This document shows, piece after piece, positions 1 through 11,758 of a DNA stretch of 64,000 nucleotides. The DNA is taken from NCBI GenBank assembly GCA_015179125.1, contig WHVA01000014.1:310001-374000 (forward strand), in the 5' to 3' direction. The notes below the pieces were generated by a model. That model was not told where the DNA came from, did not search any database, and saw nothing but the letters and a program-made list of their open reading frames with translations. Position numbers and translations under genes: made by a program. The stretch is from Gautieria morchelliformis (lineage: Eukaryota > Basidiomycota > Agaricomycetes > Gomphales > Gomphaceae). How positions within the stretch are numbered: the first letter of the stretch is position 1; the number at the start of each line of letters is the position of its first letter.

Positions 1-248
1 AATGAGTTGCCCTCCGATTAGAGAGGCCGTGGTCAAGGTTAATGTTAGAAAAAAAAGGCTGGATTACAAATTAGTGTGAGAAATCTCCCACGCTGGCAGG
101 CTGAAGTGCTCCCGAATTCCGATACAGCGCGTCACTACCAATCAGACACCCATAAGTGTGCGAAGTAAGCAGCTGTATAAAGTAGAGCCGACATGGAGGG
201 CGGCGAATGCTTCGTTTGAGAGCTCTTTTCCATCACTTTAATCGCAAC

Positions 249-1172
249 ATGACTACCATTCACAACTCCAATACCGCCTGCTGCTCTATCCCTCCCGTCC
301 AGTCTTCCTACCAGCCCAAGGGCTCCTTCAAGTCCTATGCTGGTTTCGAAAAGGTCTACGTGACAGGCCCCGAGGGCACTGACCGCGCCCTCATCGCGGT
401 CTTCGACATCTTCGGCTTCTGGCCTCAAACTCAGCAAGGAGCAGACATCCTAGCCAGCACGCTCGGGGCCAAGATTGTCATGCCAGACTTTTTTCATCCT
501 GATCCACCATTCTCCCAGGATGACTACCCTCCAAACACTGACGAGAAGATGGGAAGGCTCCAGGCCTTCTTCGGTGGCCCCGCCCAGATTGAGAAGGCCG
601 TCGGTAACGTGAAGAAGGTCGGTGCCGCCCTTAAAGGCGAGGGGAAAAGGGTTGGCGTATACGGGTATTGCTGGGGTGTGTGATTGCGTCTCGTCCTGAA
701 GAGGCTTGAATTGACTTTGGAACTTCTATCAGGTGGAAAGGTCGCTACTCTGGTTGGTTCAGATCCGAGCTTTGATGCAGTTGCTGCCATTCACCCAGCG
801 TGAGATGAGACAGGCGTGTCACGTACCGCGGAGAATGCGCTGACCCAGTATATAGAATGTTAGACGTTGCCGATGCTGTCAACCTGGCGGTTCCTCTCGG
901 CCTCTTCCCCTCGAAGGACGAGCCCATCGATGAAGTATGCCAGTTTTCCCCTCTGGTCATGTCGCCTGCTCATATTCTGTTTTTAGTACGAGAAACTGGT
1001 CAAGGCCATCTCCACCAAACCTTTCGCCTCCAAGAATGCCTACAAACTTTACTCCACCGTGCACCATGGCTGGGCCGCTGCCCGCGCTAACCTCGATGAC
1101 CCCGAGAACAAGAAGCAGTACGAAGATGTGTATGGCACCCTGGCTGGGTTCTTCCAGGCTGTTTGGGCATGA
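249..1172 (+). CDS. Dienelactone hydrolase family protein
   Basis: Alpha/beta hydrolase of the dienelactone hydrolase family, expected to act on small esters or lactones in the cytosol. Four exons (249-675, 733-799, 856-934, 987-1172) give 252 residues, the usual family length. The nucleophile motif GYCWGG spans the first splice junction and supplies the catalytic Cys. A KDEPIDE segment near residue 190 fits the acid position and HHGW near the C-terminus carries the likely catalytic His. Introns of 57, 56 and 52 bp begin GT and end AG. The ATG at 249 is preferred to an in-frame upstream one at 207 because homologous sequence starts there. It is transcribed convergently with NIP7. The substrate cannot be told from sequence. 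Confidence 0.88.
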
Positions 1173-1507
1173 GCCATGTTAGAAACGTAGTGCATGGAAT
1201 CGAAATATTGAATTCTTGAACAACGTACATTGTGATCAAGCGGTTACATGTATTGTTTTAAATGAGCATACTGAGTTCAGTAGATGCTATGTGCCATGGG
1301 TTCCTTTGACACTTTTCACACTCTAACGCAGAGTGCTTACCGCATTGACATTTATAATTGTCTTGCAATACTGGTCCCGGAGGGTGTAAGTAAAGACTTG
1401 GGTGCTTGCAAAGAATCGTAGTGATGAGCGTCGTGTCGCCCACCCGTCTGCACCTGCCTTGCTTGAAGTCGTGAAGAGAACAAGGGGATTAAAATTGTTC
1501 AGGCTAT
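1173..1507. other. Intergenic, convergent 3' ends
   Basis: Holds the 3' ends of the hydrolase gene (+) and NIP7 (-). No gene, RNA or repeat recognised. Confidence 0.6.
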
Positions 1508-2321
1508 CTAAAACAACGTATCCTGGGCGGCTGTCAGCTTTAACTCTAACGGCTTAAGCTGTACTCACCTCGTCCCGTAAATATTCTCCTACATCTCTAT
1601 GCGACCCGAATAAAAAGAAGTCAACATGCGCGGTCAATTTGAATGAGTACAATTCAATCTCACGCTTGGTGGAACACAATAATTGCTGTGGGATCTAATT
1701 TTCGGGTGTCAATTGTCGACCGTGCTGTGACACCAAAACCCTGTACCAAGGCTCGCATGAAATCCAGAGCTCATATAAGAAATATAGCAAGCTCACTAAT
1801 GGAACGTCACTCATATTATACACAACTACAGCCTGGTGTTCCGGTGTGTCTTCAGTTATGCGACCGAGATGCGCTTTTACTACATGGTTGCCATAGAGGA
1901 AGGGCATCTCCCCATTGGGCTTTATCCATATCTAAAATAAATAAATCAGGAGGTGATAACAGCACATATGTGTATATAAACAAGCCTTATACTTGGCGTA
2001 TTGAGCAAGATAATCGAGAGCCGTGATATGCAACTTGAACTTGCCGCTTTTGCTGAACTTGCCAAAGCATGTTCCGAGACTGATGAGATTTGGACGGGCT
2101 ACTGAGATCGAAAGGCGCATGGAAGATTCTGAGACGTAGAAGACGCGATCCTTATGCAAACGAAAACAATAGGAATCATCCGGACGGTCGATGAGGTGGA
2201 CGAGGTTCTTGCCCTGATCAAACGTAAGCCAAAACAAAGAAAACAGGGAGAGAACACACACAATGTAGTTGGCTAACTTTGAGAAGACGGCTTTGCTCTC
2301 ATCCTCAGTCAAAGGCCGCAT
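1508..2321 (-). CDS. NIP7: 60S ribosome subunit biogenesis protein NIP7
   Basis: Nucleolar factor needed for pre-rRNA processing and 60S assembly. Six exons read downward (2262-2321, 1986-2213, 1797-1931, 1664-1740, 1569-1596, 1508-1522) give exactly 180 residues, the conserved length. The start MRPLTEDE and the blocks [31 protein letters not shown] and [20 protein letters not shown] are near identical to the family. The C-terminal half is the PUA RNA-binding domain. The second intron (1932-1985) starts with GC rather than GT; other introns are canonical. The start codon lies 49 bp from that of NRDE2, which runs the other way, so the two probably share a promoter. Identification is secure; only the GC-AG intron needs transcript support. 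Confidence 0.95.
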
Positions 2322-2370
2322 GGTAAGTAAGTCCAAAGAGGTCACGTGACCACTACAGCTCTGTCGACCG
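2322..2370. promoter_or_regulatory. 49-bp divergent NIP7/NRDE2 promoter with CACGTG palindrome
   Basis: The whole space between the two divergent start codons. It contains the 12-bp perfect palindrome GGTCACGTGACC at 2340-2351, a core CACGTG E-box of the type bound by Cbf1/USF-like bHLH factors. With so little room, each gene's 5' UTR must be very short or start inside its neighbour's transcript. No TATA box is seen. Confidence 0.6.
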
Positions 2371-5300
2371 ATGAGTCCTCCTGCCTTCTCGTCATTCCCG
2401 CCATCCTTTGCTTCGTTCCCAGACCTTGAGAAGACAGAGGATAGGGCGAGCCCCAGTGGACAGCGGAAGGGTGATGAGTCCCTTCAGCAACACTCGAAGA
2501 AGAGTAAGCATCGTGATCGGGACAAGCATAAGGACAAGCGTGATCGCGACGGCAGAAAGATTAGAGACGGCAGTACACGCAAGGATGGAAAATCGACACG
2601 CCACCAGCGTGATGATGAGCAGGCGAAACGTGAAGAAGATCGTCACGTTCGTATTGGCGCCACCTTCGATGGAGGTGCACCTGGTTTGTTTGTGGTTGAC
2701 AAGGCTGGTGACCCTATGAATGTTGTGTACGGCGGGATCCACGGAGGCGATATACCCAAATATAGGAGGGTGGGCTGTGAGTTTCTGTTCTTATTGTGCG
2801 CATGACTTCTGAATGGCATTATGCAGTTGGAAACGTCTTGGGTCTCGCAAAGGGATTGCAAATCGTAAATAGAGAGACGAGTGGGAAATCTCTGGAGATT
2901 GGAGTTAATGGTCGACGGCGTGTGAGGGGCCATCTGCTAAATTGTTCAATGCACATCTGATCGCATCCGAACAGCCTGCGCGCTATACGGATCCGCATTT
3001 CCTCGCCATCCTCACCACAACTCGCCCGCGACACCTTAGTTCTGGTTCCCTTGATCCAAAGGGCAGAGGCAAACTCGACCCCGACTCCGGATCACAAGCC
3101 GAATTTATTCGCCTCCCATCACGCCTTGGCCGTTCCACTGAACCATTATCTACCTATCGCTCCATCCACACCTCCAACGACCAGGATGTCAACTCTGACT
3201 CTGATGCAACTTCGTCAGCAATAGGCGACGTTGCTGCGTCGTCATCCGAACCAGACACTGACACCAACATTCCACGCACTGCACATCAGCACTCCATCGC
3301 TGCACTAGAAGCCTCCCTACAGAAAGATCCAACTTGTATCTATACATGGTATACTCTCATTGACCAAACATTAAGTACAATTCCTCCCTCGGCCAAGTCG
3401 TCTCTAGCACGTGCTCGGACGGAAATTAGGCTGTCCATATTAGACCGCGCGATACGCACTCACGGTCAAAATAAGGCATCCGTTGAATTGCGTGTCAAAT
3501 GGCTTAATGCTGGTGCAGAAGTGTGGGAGGGGGATAGACTCGAGAAGGAGTGGGAGCGAGCTGTCAGAGAACTAGGTGGGCACACAGTTGACAACGATGA
3601 AGGGAGAGGGTTGAGAAATCGTATGTGGGAAGAATGGCTGAGGTGGAGGATAAGTAGTGCGGGGAGGGGTTCTCGGAGAGGTGCAGGTGTAGAAGGGATC
3701 ATAAGTGATGCCAGAAGAGTAAAGGAGAATCTCGAAGGCGAGATGGCACAAGTGAAACTCCTATGGAGAATTGCAATCGTTCTAAGGGACGCTGGTAAGT
3801 TCGACTCGTTGGAACACAAAATTGACAAGAACCTCACAGCCGTTCAGGATTCTCGGAACGCGCAATGGCCATGCTCCAAGCGCAGGCTGACCTGTAAGTG
3901 ACGCTTTAACTAGTGTACACATTTCCTCAATTGCTTTCCCTAGGACATTCAATGGTGTCCCAAATTTGGACTCGGAACCTCTTCCTACACGCCTAAATGC
4001 GCTTGAAGAGTTCTGGGATGCAGAATACCCGCGACTCGGAGAACCCAGTGCCCGTGGCTGGAATACGTGGGTACGCGAAGGTAAACCGGAACAACGCCTG
4101 CCGATTTCTTCACAGCAGACGGCGTTGGACATGGATGGTGACACGGTCAATGACGATTACATGCGCTGGGGCGTCGATGAGGCACGTTCCGACGCGAACT
4201 CTGTTATGCCCAAACATGCAGATGATGCAGGAGATGACCCTTACGCTACCGTGCTTTTCTCGGACGTCCGACCTCTCTTGGTTGAGATTACTACTCCTGA
4301 GGCGAAACATGCTTTTCGAATCGCATGGCTCGAATTTTTAGGATTACACGTACCCGGGTTTGTGCGTTCCCTTGATGAGTATTCTACGGAGAAAGCAGAT
4401 GACGATACATGGTCTTGCACACACCTTACGCGGCAGGCATATCTTCAGCAGCTTTTCCCGTCTCGGACCAAGGGCAACGACACGGGGTGGGATGCTTACG
4501 CTGGTACAATCATTGCACATGAGAAGACCTACGGGTCTACTTTCGGATGCGTCAAAGAGTGGGGTTTTGGCGTTTTTGGTGCATTAGAAGGTGTTAATGG
4601 TGGAGAGGGCAGGCTATGGGAGGAAATTGATGTAAAGGGTATCCATAAGGAACCTGTCAGGTGTGCATCGACTACTTAACATTTCACTGGAGTTGTGGGC
4701 TAACCGACCAAATATATCTACTAGACGAATATTTGAACAACTCCGACAAAAAATCACTCCACACCATGACGAAGAGTGGGACGTGATGGCTATAGCATTT
4801 GAAGCTGCTGATAGCATCAAAAGGTGCTGTTGCATGCTTTCTCTCCTGCATACATTAAGACCAACTGCTATCGTTTGTTAATTTCGAAAGTGCGATTAAG
4901 CTATCCAAAGCGCTACTTTCTGTTAGTCGAGACTCGCTTCCGTTGTGGGGCGTCCATGCACGCCTTCAGCGCATGCGTGGCAGGGAAGATGAAGCAAGGC
5001 GCATATACGACTCTGCACTTTCCACTACGTCGGATCATCCTATAACCTCCTCAAGACGGGGTGAGGCGATGCTGTGGTGGGAATGGGCTGAGATGGAGTG
5101 GCTTAGTGGCGATGACAACGGTGCGCAAGGGATTATTATGCGCGCCGTGAGGTTGCACGCCGATGCGAACGGACCGATGAATGTTCTGCGCGCGAAACGG
5201 GGGCTCGAAGAACGCATGAGATCACGATGTAGTACCATGGATTGGAAAGAGCGAGAGTCGTGGGCTTGTCTGAGGGCACTGTTAGATGTGCTTACCGGGG

Positions 5301-6211
5301 GGACTGGAGCTGTGGAGGAGGGTATGGGAGTATTAGAGCGGTACGTCAGTGAACATAGCCTAAAAGGACTACCGCTGGAGAGCGCATGGACTCGCATGGT
5401 ACTCTTGGGATGGAAGCACGCGACTCTACTGGGGAGGCAGGCGAGGCGAGCCGTGGTGAGGAATAGGGTGGTTCAAGTCGTTAGAGACCTGGAACGGGCT
5501 GGAAGAGGGATGAACACTGCAGCACTGGGCATATTTCTTGAAGGCGAAAAGGGCGAGAGTGTTTGGGGAAGGGTGAAAGCCTTAGTAGGAGAGGGCGCGA
5601 TGATAAAAGGTGACGAGAAAGGGCCGGCCTTCAGGTCCACTGAGAAAGGAGTTGCGCGAAGAATATGGGAAGTATGGCTGGCCAGTTGGGAGAGGGGGGG
5701 TTGGGACGGGGAAAAGGAGAGAGTACGAAATTCTCTAGGCATCGGAGTCGAGGAAGGCAGGTGTGTTTTATCCTACCGTTCTTGTCGTCTTTCGAAGCTT
5801 AGACCGGAGCAGGACACGTGCATCTCCAACTTTATGGCGCACATACGTTGAGTTCGAGATTTATTGTGGGGAGCTGAAACGAGCGAAGGCACTCTTATTC
5901 CGTGCTGTTTCGGAATGTCCACTTGTCAAGGGTATGTCAAGTATTCATTCTCTCCAAAATACTAAAATAATTTATGATTGATTGTAGAGCTTTATCTCCT
6001 CGCGTTTGGTTCTTTGCGTTCTGTGTTCACAGCGCGGGAACTGGAGAACTGGGCAGAGACTATGGCAGAGCGGGGGATCAGGATGCACCGTGACTTGGAT
6101 GGGTATGCAACGAAGGGTGAGTATGACGAGAGTGCAGACGAGAGCGAGGCTGGGGAAGAGAATGAATTTGACATGGAGACGAGGGACTACAGACGGCTTG
6201 CGCCTTTCTAG
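2371..6211 (+). CDS. NRDE2: NRDE-2 family nuclear RNA surveillance/RNAi protein
   Basis: NRDE-2 proteins bind MTR4-like helicases and act in nuclear RNA surveillance and, in some organisms, RNA silencing. Nine exons (2371-2776, 2827-2921, 2975-3794, 3848-3893, 3944-4660, 4725-4823, 4891-5760, 5813-5931, 5988-6211) join in phase to 1131 residues. The N-terminus is a basic RD/KH-rich stretch (residues ~45-95). It is followed by the family signature in which GDP..VVYGG is followed by [13 protein letters not shown]-type helical repeats follow ([48 protein letters not shown]).  The acceptor at 5812 is chosen because it keeps the frame of the LWRTYVEFE block. Shares its promoter with NIP7. Confidence 0.88.
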
Positions 6212-6545
6212 GTTGTTGGAGATGTAAGCTTCAGCTGGGTATCAGGTAAAAAGTGTATCACAACTGGTAGAGAAATCAAACGCCGACAATGAGGAATTGG
6301 ACTCCGACCATGAACCTTACTGGCTCTCGCTTGACCCCTCGCGGACAAAGACTCGATTTCTTTTGACCTCACCATCCAGCTCAACAACGTATCTTTCTTT
6401 TATTCTCTTGCTTCTGCTCTCGCTTTCATACTAAACTACGTATACGAACACCCGATTCCTCTGCCTCCGAGGCGGTTCGATTTTCTGCACGCCGCAATCC
6501 TATCATTAATAACCCTTTCTACCCTTTTCTACCCTTCACAACACA
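6212..6545. other. Intergenic, NRDE2 3' end and Bfa1/Byr4 promoter
   Basis: Pyrimidine-rich stretches (CT-rich 6395-6425 and 6500-6540) precede the next ATG, a common fungal promoter feature. Nothing else recognised. Confidence 0.5.
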
Positions 6546-9321
6546 ATGACTCCCATACCTGCTCCGTCTCTGGTTCTCCCTCAAGAGGAGTGGGCTGACA
6601 CCGACTTCGACATCCCGGAAGGAGGCGCTCTGATCCCTCAGTCAGACGCAGAGTCTGACAACGAAGCAGAGGATTGGGACTTGGAAATGTCTCTTGGAAA
6701 GACTGGTGGTGCAAAGGCTACCACGTCGTCGTCGCCGCTCGCGCCATCCATACGCACTTCCTCCAACATGATCACCATCCGACCCCCCATCCGCCCTGGA
6801 TCAGGAGAGCCGGCCGACGAAGACGATGACTACGACGACGAAGGCGCATCTACTATCAAAGTAACACATATGCCCCTCATACCTCCTAAAAGACCCTTGC
6901 CTCCGGACGACGACATCGAAACCGCCTTCGAACTTCCATCGGAACTCGCACAGCTGTCCCTGCGTCCCCTCCAACTGCACCATCGTGCCTCCAAGACATC
7001 CCTGGAATGGGGTGATAGAGATCACACTTCATCGTCTACGTCGTCCGACGCTTATTCATCTCTAGGGTTTGGCCCAAGTGCTTCCCCTTCGTCCAATTCC
7101 ACCTCGGCTCCATCTGCAGGAGAGCTCGAAACTGACGACGACGACGACGATGACGACGAGCTCGGGGGTCTCGTCCTTCCCAACGGACTTTTTGATTCAG
7201 GTCACAGCGCTCGTCAGCTTTCCAAGATTCTTGAAACCAAGAAGCGCCTGCCTGTTGTTGATGAGCGTGTCAAGCTTGCTAGTCCAGATTCGGAAGATGA
7301 TTTCGAAATTGGTCTTGTGATTGACGACGACTTTGACCTCAGTCCTTCTAGACTACCCAGCAATCGCCTTCAGCTTGTGCCGGAACAAAAGACAATCAGT
7401 AGGAGCAAATCAGCTCCGCCGCGCCCGCTCATTGGCAGTGTGCGGCCTGCTTCGCTACTTGCAGGCTCAAAGGTCCGTTCAAAATCGCCCATCATGCCTG
7501 TCTCCAGCAGCGCCAGAACCCTGCGCACCCTAGCAATATCTCCGCCCTCCCAGCCCTCCATACGCCCGTCGCTCACTAGGAAGTCCACGCATCAAACACT
7601 GTCTTCAGCACCACCATCGTCACATAATGGTTCATTCTTGCAGTCACCTACCTCAGGACCACTTAGAGCTCAGAAATCACATTCGGTCCTCAAGCCGCCT
7701 TCCCCTCGCGGGTCCAGCTCGAACAACAGTCATATAATGCGTAAAGCATCCCTCAGCTCTCTTATTGATACTGCCGCCGCCGCCACCGCCGGTCCTCCCT
7801 CCACTTCAGTCCAATCACCCACATCCTACAATGCCCCTACAGCAGCATCCCGCGCACGAGCACAGCATACACAGACGCAATTTAACCCGCACTCAACCAC
7901 GCGTCTCCGCGCGCCGGATTTGGAGCGCCTCTACAACGTCCCGCCAGCGCGACCATCCACCCCAAGTAGTAATACGGCTGCACTCAGACTCACCATGCCG
8001 ACTAATTCAAGCCGTGCAAAGGTACGGCCTGCGATATCCTCCGTCTTTGGACCTAGTGCAGGTGGCAAAGATGGCAGGGTATCCTCCCCGGTACCGCCCC
8101 GACCATCCTCGACTACGTCAAACGGGTCTTCTTCACGAATCTCTAAGACTTCACAAGTCCAGACAAACGCTCCAGGGGCAGCCAAACTCCTACGCCGTCC
8201 AAAGCGAGCGCGGACATACGGTGATGGGACAGAGCTGGATGGAATTGAGGATCTGCCGACGGACAGAGAGCGAGAGGGCCGTTATCGCGTTCTCCCGGCA
8301 AGCGCTGGAGCTCCAAGACTCAGCAAAGGCGCATCCGAAAAGGATGTCAAAGCCACCATTGGACGAAAGTCTGGAAAACAAGAAGGGTCTGGTGAGTATC
8401 CTCAGGTCGTTGGCGCAAGGTTGAATATTGAGGGTTGTACAGATTCTAAGAAACCTGCACCCGTGACAAATATGCTAAGGCGTAAGGAGAGAATTGATTT
8501 CACTGCCGCCAAGGCCGTTGAGAATCCTCCCCGCAAAACATTCCGCAAAAAGCTTACGCCTCAAGCGCCATCAAGTATTCCCAGCGGGTCAACACGGCGG
8601 AAGCCAACGCTGATTCGCAATCTAGGTGGCGCTGGTGCGCCGAAAGGTGTGTACGGTCTCTGAATGTAGGCTGTGATCAATATTAAGTGCCTTTACAGTC
8701 GTTGGGGACATGAAATGGAATCCACAGACCCTCCGCTGGGAGGGCAATGACCAGGCGTTGCGCGATTTCGATGCTGCCACCTCGTCGTCCACTCGCCCCG
8801 CACTCATCACGCATCTCACCGGGTCTTCGATTGGCTCTCCCGTAGCCAACTTTGCTGCCGGTGCGCGTGTAGTGGGCAACATGATCTTTGACCCCTCTCG
8901 CATGTGTTGGATATCGCGTCTACCTCCAGAGGAAGATGAACCTGATGTCTTTGCTGATCTTGCGGATGACGAGGAGGATGACTGGGATCGTAAAGGTGGG
9001 ACAATCCGGGCGACCCCGAGTCAGCCGCTGGACCAGAGCCTTGCTACTGCTGCGACACGCGGAGACTCGCCAAGTCCTAGACGGCCAACAGGTACGCACT
9101 CACGGGCAATGTCCGAGAGCGGGTCGGAGCGAGGAGCACGACCGGCACTGACCAGTTTATTGGACATCGACGGCAAGCTCCTCGAAAAGTGCCGTGTCGC
9201 CGAAGACCGCCATAGGGCGGAAATGAAAGGGTGGCGACTACGCCCTACGGGCGAGAACAGCGACGAACCGGATAGGACATCGTTGTACGAAATCCGCGCC
9301 CTTGCAACCCGGCAGTATTGA
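6546..9321 (+). CDS. Bfa1/Byr4-like cytokinesis (septation network) regulator
   Basis: Likely the Bfa1/Byr4 subunit of the two-part GAP that, with Bub2/Cdc16, keeps the Spg1/Tem1 GTPase inactive on the spindle pole body until mitotic exit. The main exon (6546-8646) encodes an acidic N-terminus with EEWADTDFDIP and long Ser/Pro-rich disordered sequence. After an intron at 8647-8698 the C-terminal exon carries the diagnostic block GDMKWNPQTLRWEGND, echoed by a second copy-like block NMIFDPSRMCWIS. Length is about 907 residues, or 890 if a possible 51-nt in-frame intron at 8392-8442 is removed. Poly-Asp runs occur near residues 93 and 198. Assigned from the C-terminal signature; the rest is low complexity. 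Confidence 0.7.
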
Positions 9322-9978
9322 CCGTTTGGTTACCTTGCATGCACGTTGTCATTTGACGTCGCTCACTTTATATTGCATTTTCCTGCTTCGTGATTCCCGC
9401 ACGTACATTAGTTCTGGTCTGTTTGATTCGTCTTGCTCATCACCTCGTCATTTCACCTGTATGCACTTATCCCCCTCCCCCACGCTCCCTTTCTTTCCCC
9501 TTTCTCCCCTTCTCGTTTTATACTCTTGTTCCTCTATAGACTGTATCATGCCCAGCTCAGAAAATAAATGTATGCGCTTATATGCCCTCAATTCTCAACT
9601 TTATTTCATCTTTGTTACCTCATAGAATGTGCACCTGAATATTCTTGTCGCATGTGCTCTCAAACCACTCTTTTGAGACAATATTGCTACGAGATTTGGG
9701 GTCGAAAATACTCAAAGTGGAAGGCAGTGAAATAAGTCGCCCTCCACCACCAAAGGCACTACAAAGCTCGCAGGACAAAATTTTGATGGTACCAACAGTA
9801 CGCGACAGAACAATATAAAATATATCATGGTTGTTATCACTGCACTGGACGTGGACAAATTTCATCTACCTTACGCTATTGACATATTGACAAGTGCTTT
9901 GTCGACTTACTGTAAATAAAATAAAACAAAATAAGTAGACTTCGGGGAAGTGCGGAGTTTCTAACTCGACTCTGAGTC
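9322..9978. other. Intergenic
   Basis: AT-rich 3' region of the Bfa1/Byr4 gene and promoter side of the UreD gene. No coding sequence supported; short frames here lack splice or family support. Confidence 0.5.
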
Positions 9979-10967
9979 ATGCCTCCAAAGTTTCCCGGGC
10001 CAGCGAGGCGAGTCCATGGCAAGGGCAAGGCTGTTCTCCACGCGTTTGGCAAAGAGGCTTCTTTCTCAGAGCTTTCTTACACCTATCCGCTCAAACTACT
10101 TTCTCCCAAGCTTCCATCCGATGGGAACCCTGTCTCCATCGTGTATATCCTATCTTATGGCGGCGGCCTTGTTCCTGGCGACAAAATAGATCTAGAGGTC
10201 GACGTTGGGGCAGGCGCGTCACTTATGTTGCTCACACAGGTAATGTTATATACTGGTGGTTAGATGGCTCTACTGACACGCATATACAGGGCTCAACGAA
10301 GGTGTTCAGAACACGTGCCGAACACGACCACCGGCTCGCAAGTAATGTTCCACTGATCTCGGAAACACCATTACCAACGTCAGATACCGTCCAGCGCATG
10401 GATGCCAAGGTGGCCAAGGGCGCATTGCTTCTGTTGCTCGTCGACCCAGTGACATGCTTCCGCGACGCGTCATACATGCAACATCAGACATTCCATGTGG
10501 AGCCCGACGCCTCTCTCATAGTACTTGATTGGCTAACCGCAGGCCGGATGTCGCGTGATGAAGAGTGGGCATTCGCAAAGTACCACAGCACCAACGAAGT
10601 ATGGCAGGCCGGACGGTGCATCGCGCGGGACGTAATGTTGCTCGAGCAGCCGCTGGATTTGGCTCCGCTCCCCTCCCGCAGTCTTAAAGACCGATTGGTG
10701 CCCTACTCATGTTACGCAACATTATTGATGTTTGGACCAATGATAACAAGTATTTCTAGTAGCCTGGCTACACAGTACGACGCGATTTCACAGATGCAGC
10801 GCACTAGTCTACCTGACTTGGTGTGGTCACTGAGTTTGCTGGACGGCGGGTGTATTGTTCGCGCGGCTGGCCTGGAAACTGAGGTTGTCCAAAAATGGCT
10901 CAAGAACGCTTTGGCCGATGTGGCCACATTGATTGGGGACAACACCTTCAGCAAAGCCTTTGTCTGA
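9979..10967 (+). CDS. ureD: Urease accessory protein UreD
   Basis: UreD (UreH) is the scaffold that joins apo-urease and recruits UreF/UreG to deliver nickel to the active site, so it serves urea breakdown. Two exons (9979-10239, 10290-10967) give 312 residues, normal for UreD. The blocks SYGGGLVPGD, LTQGSTKVF (across the splice), DPVTCFRDASY and LDWLTAGRMSRDE are conserved in the family. The intron is 50 bp and canonical. No other urease gene lies in the window, as expected because fungal urease genes are dispersed. The annotation is firm; the last ~30 residues are less conserved. Confidence 0.92.
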
Positions 10968-11758
10968 GCCGCTACTCAGACCGCGGCGGTATAAAAGGGA
11001 GTCCCCGAAGCTGGGTAGCCGTAGGTTCGGCGCAAGCCTTGAAGTCTCCGGGGAGGCTTGTACCAAGATGCCGCGCTAAGGGGCCGTCTCCTCACTGCTG
11101 CGTCGGCCACGATTATCGAAACAGAGATGTATTATGAGAACTTGTCCTGTAAGAATTCTAAGAATCAAACTAATTATGACATGGTGTACATGCCTTCTGG
11201 GACGTGTGACAAATGGCTTGTGAAACTAAAGAATAAATTATAACAATGACCTCTAGGAATAGCAGTAGATTCCTATACCGCCGATCTGCTGTGCTCTCCC
11301 TTCCCTCATACGCGCTCAACGCATTGCCGGCACCCGTCCCAATGCTGCTGGTACCACCCCCCGGTTAGTAGGCCGACTTGAAAGCTTGATCAGTTCTGAT
11401 ATCCTACTTGATTCTTTACTAAGTTTCAATTTATATGATTCCCCAGGTACCAAGCATCGGAGGCGTGACTGCCTTCAAATGCCGCTCGCTCTCCTGAGTC
11501 CGGAATTATCCAATATCATGTTTTATTCACCTTGGCCGCTGAGAAAGTAGTGTGTGAAGGATACAATCAACGTCTGAGGAAAAGGGCAAACCTCCGTGGC
11601 TAACCTCGCCATGCCACACGCAATTCCGGCTACCCTTACAGCGCCGTTTGAACAGAACACTGGTTCAGTGCCACTCGCAGACCTGAATTTATGTAATGTT
11701 TGTAGAAAAGGCAGATGTCCATTTTTCTGCAACAGCACAAAATGTGAATGAGGATTGG
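10968..11758. other. Intergenic
   Basis: Between the UreD 3' end and the kinase stop codon. Short frames are present but none shows family similarity or a coherent exon structure. No repeat or RNA gene recognised. Confidence 0.5.

Noticed and set aside
135-437. 100-residue minus frame at the window start
   Set aside because: Antisense to the first exon of the dienelactone hydrolase, no own support.
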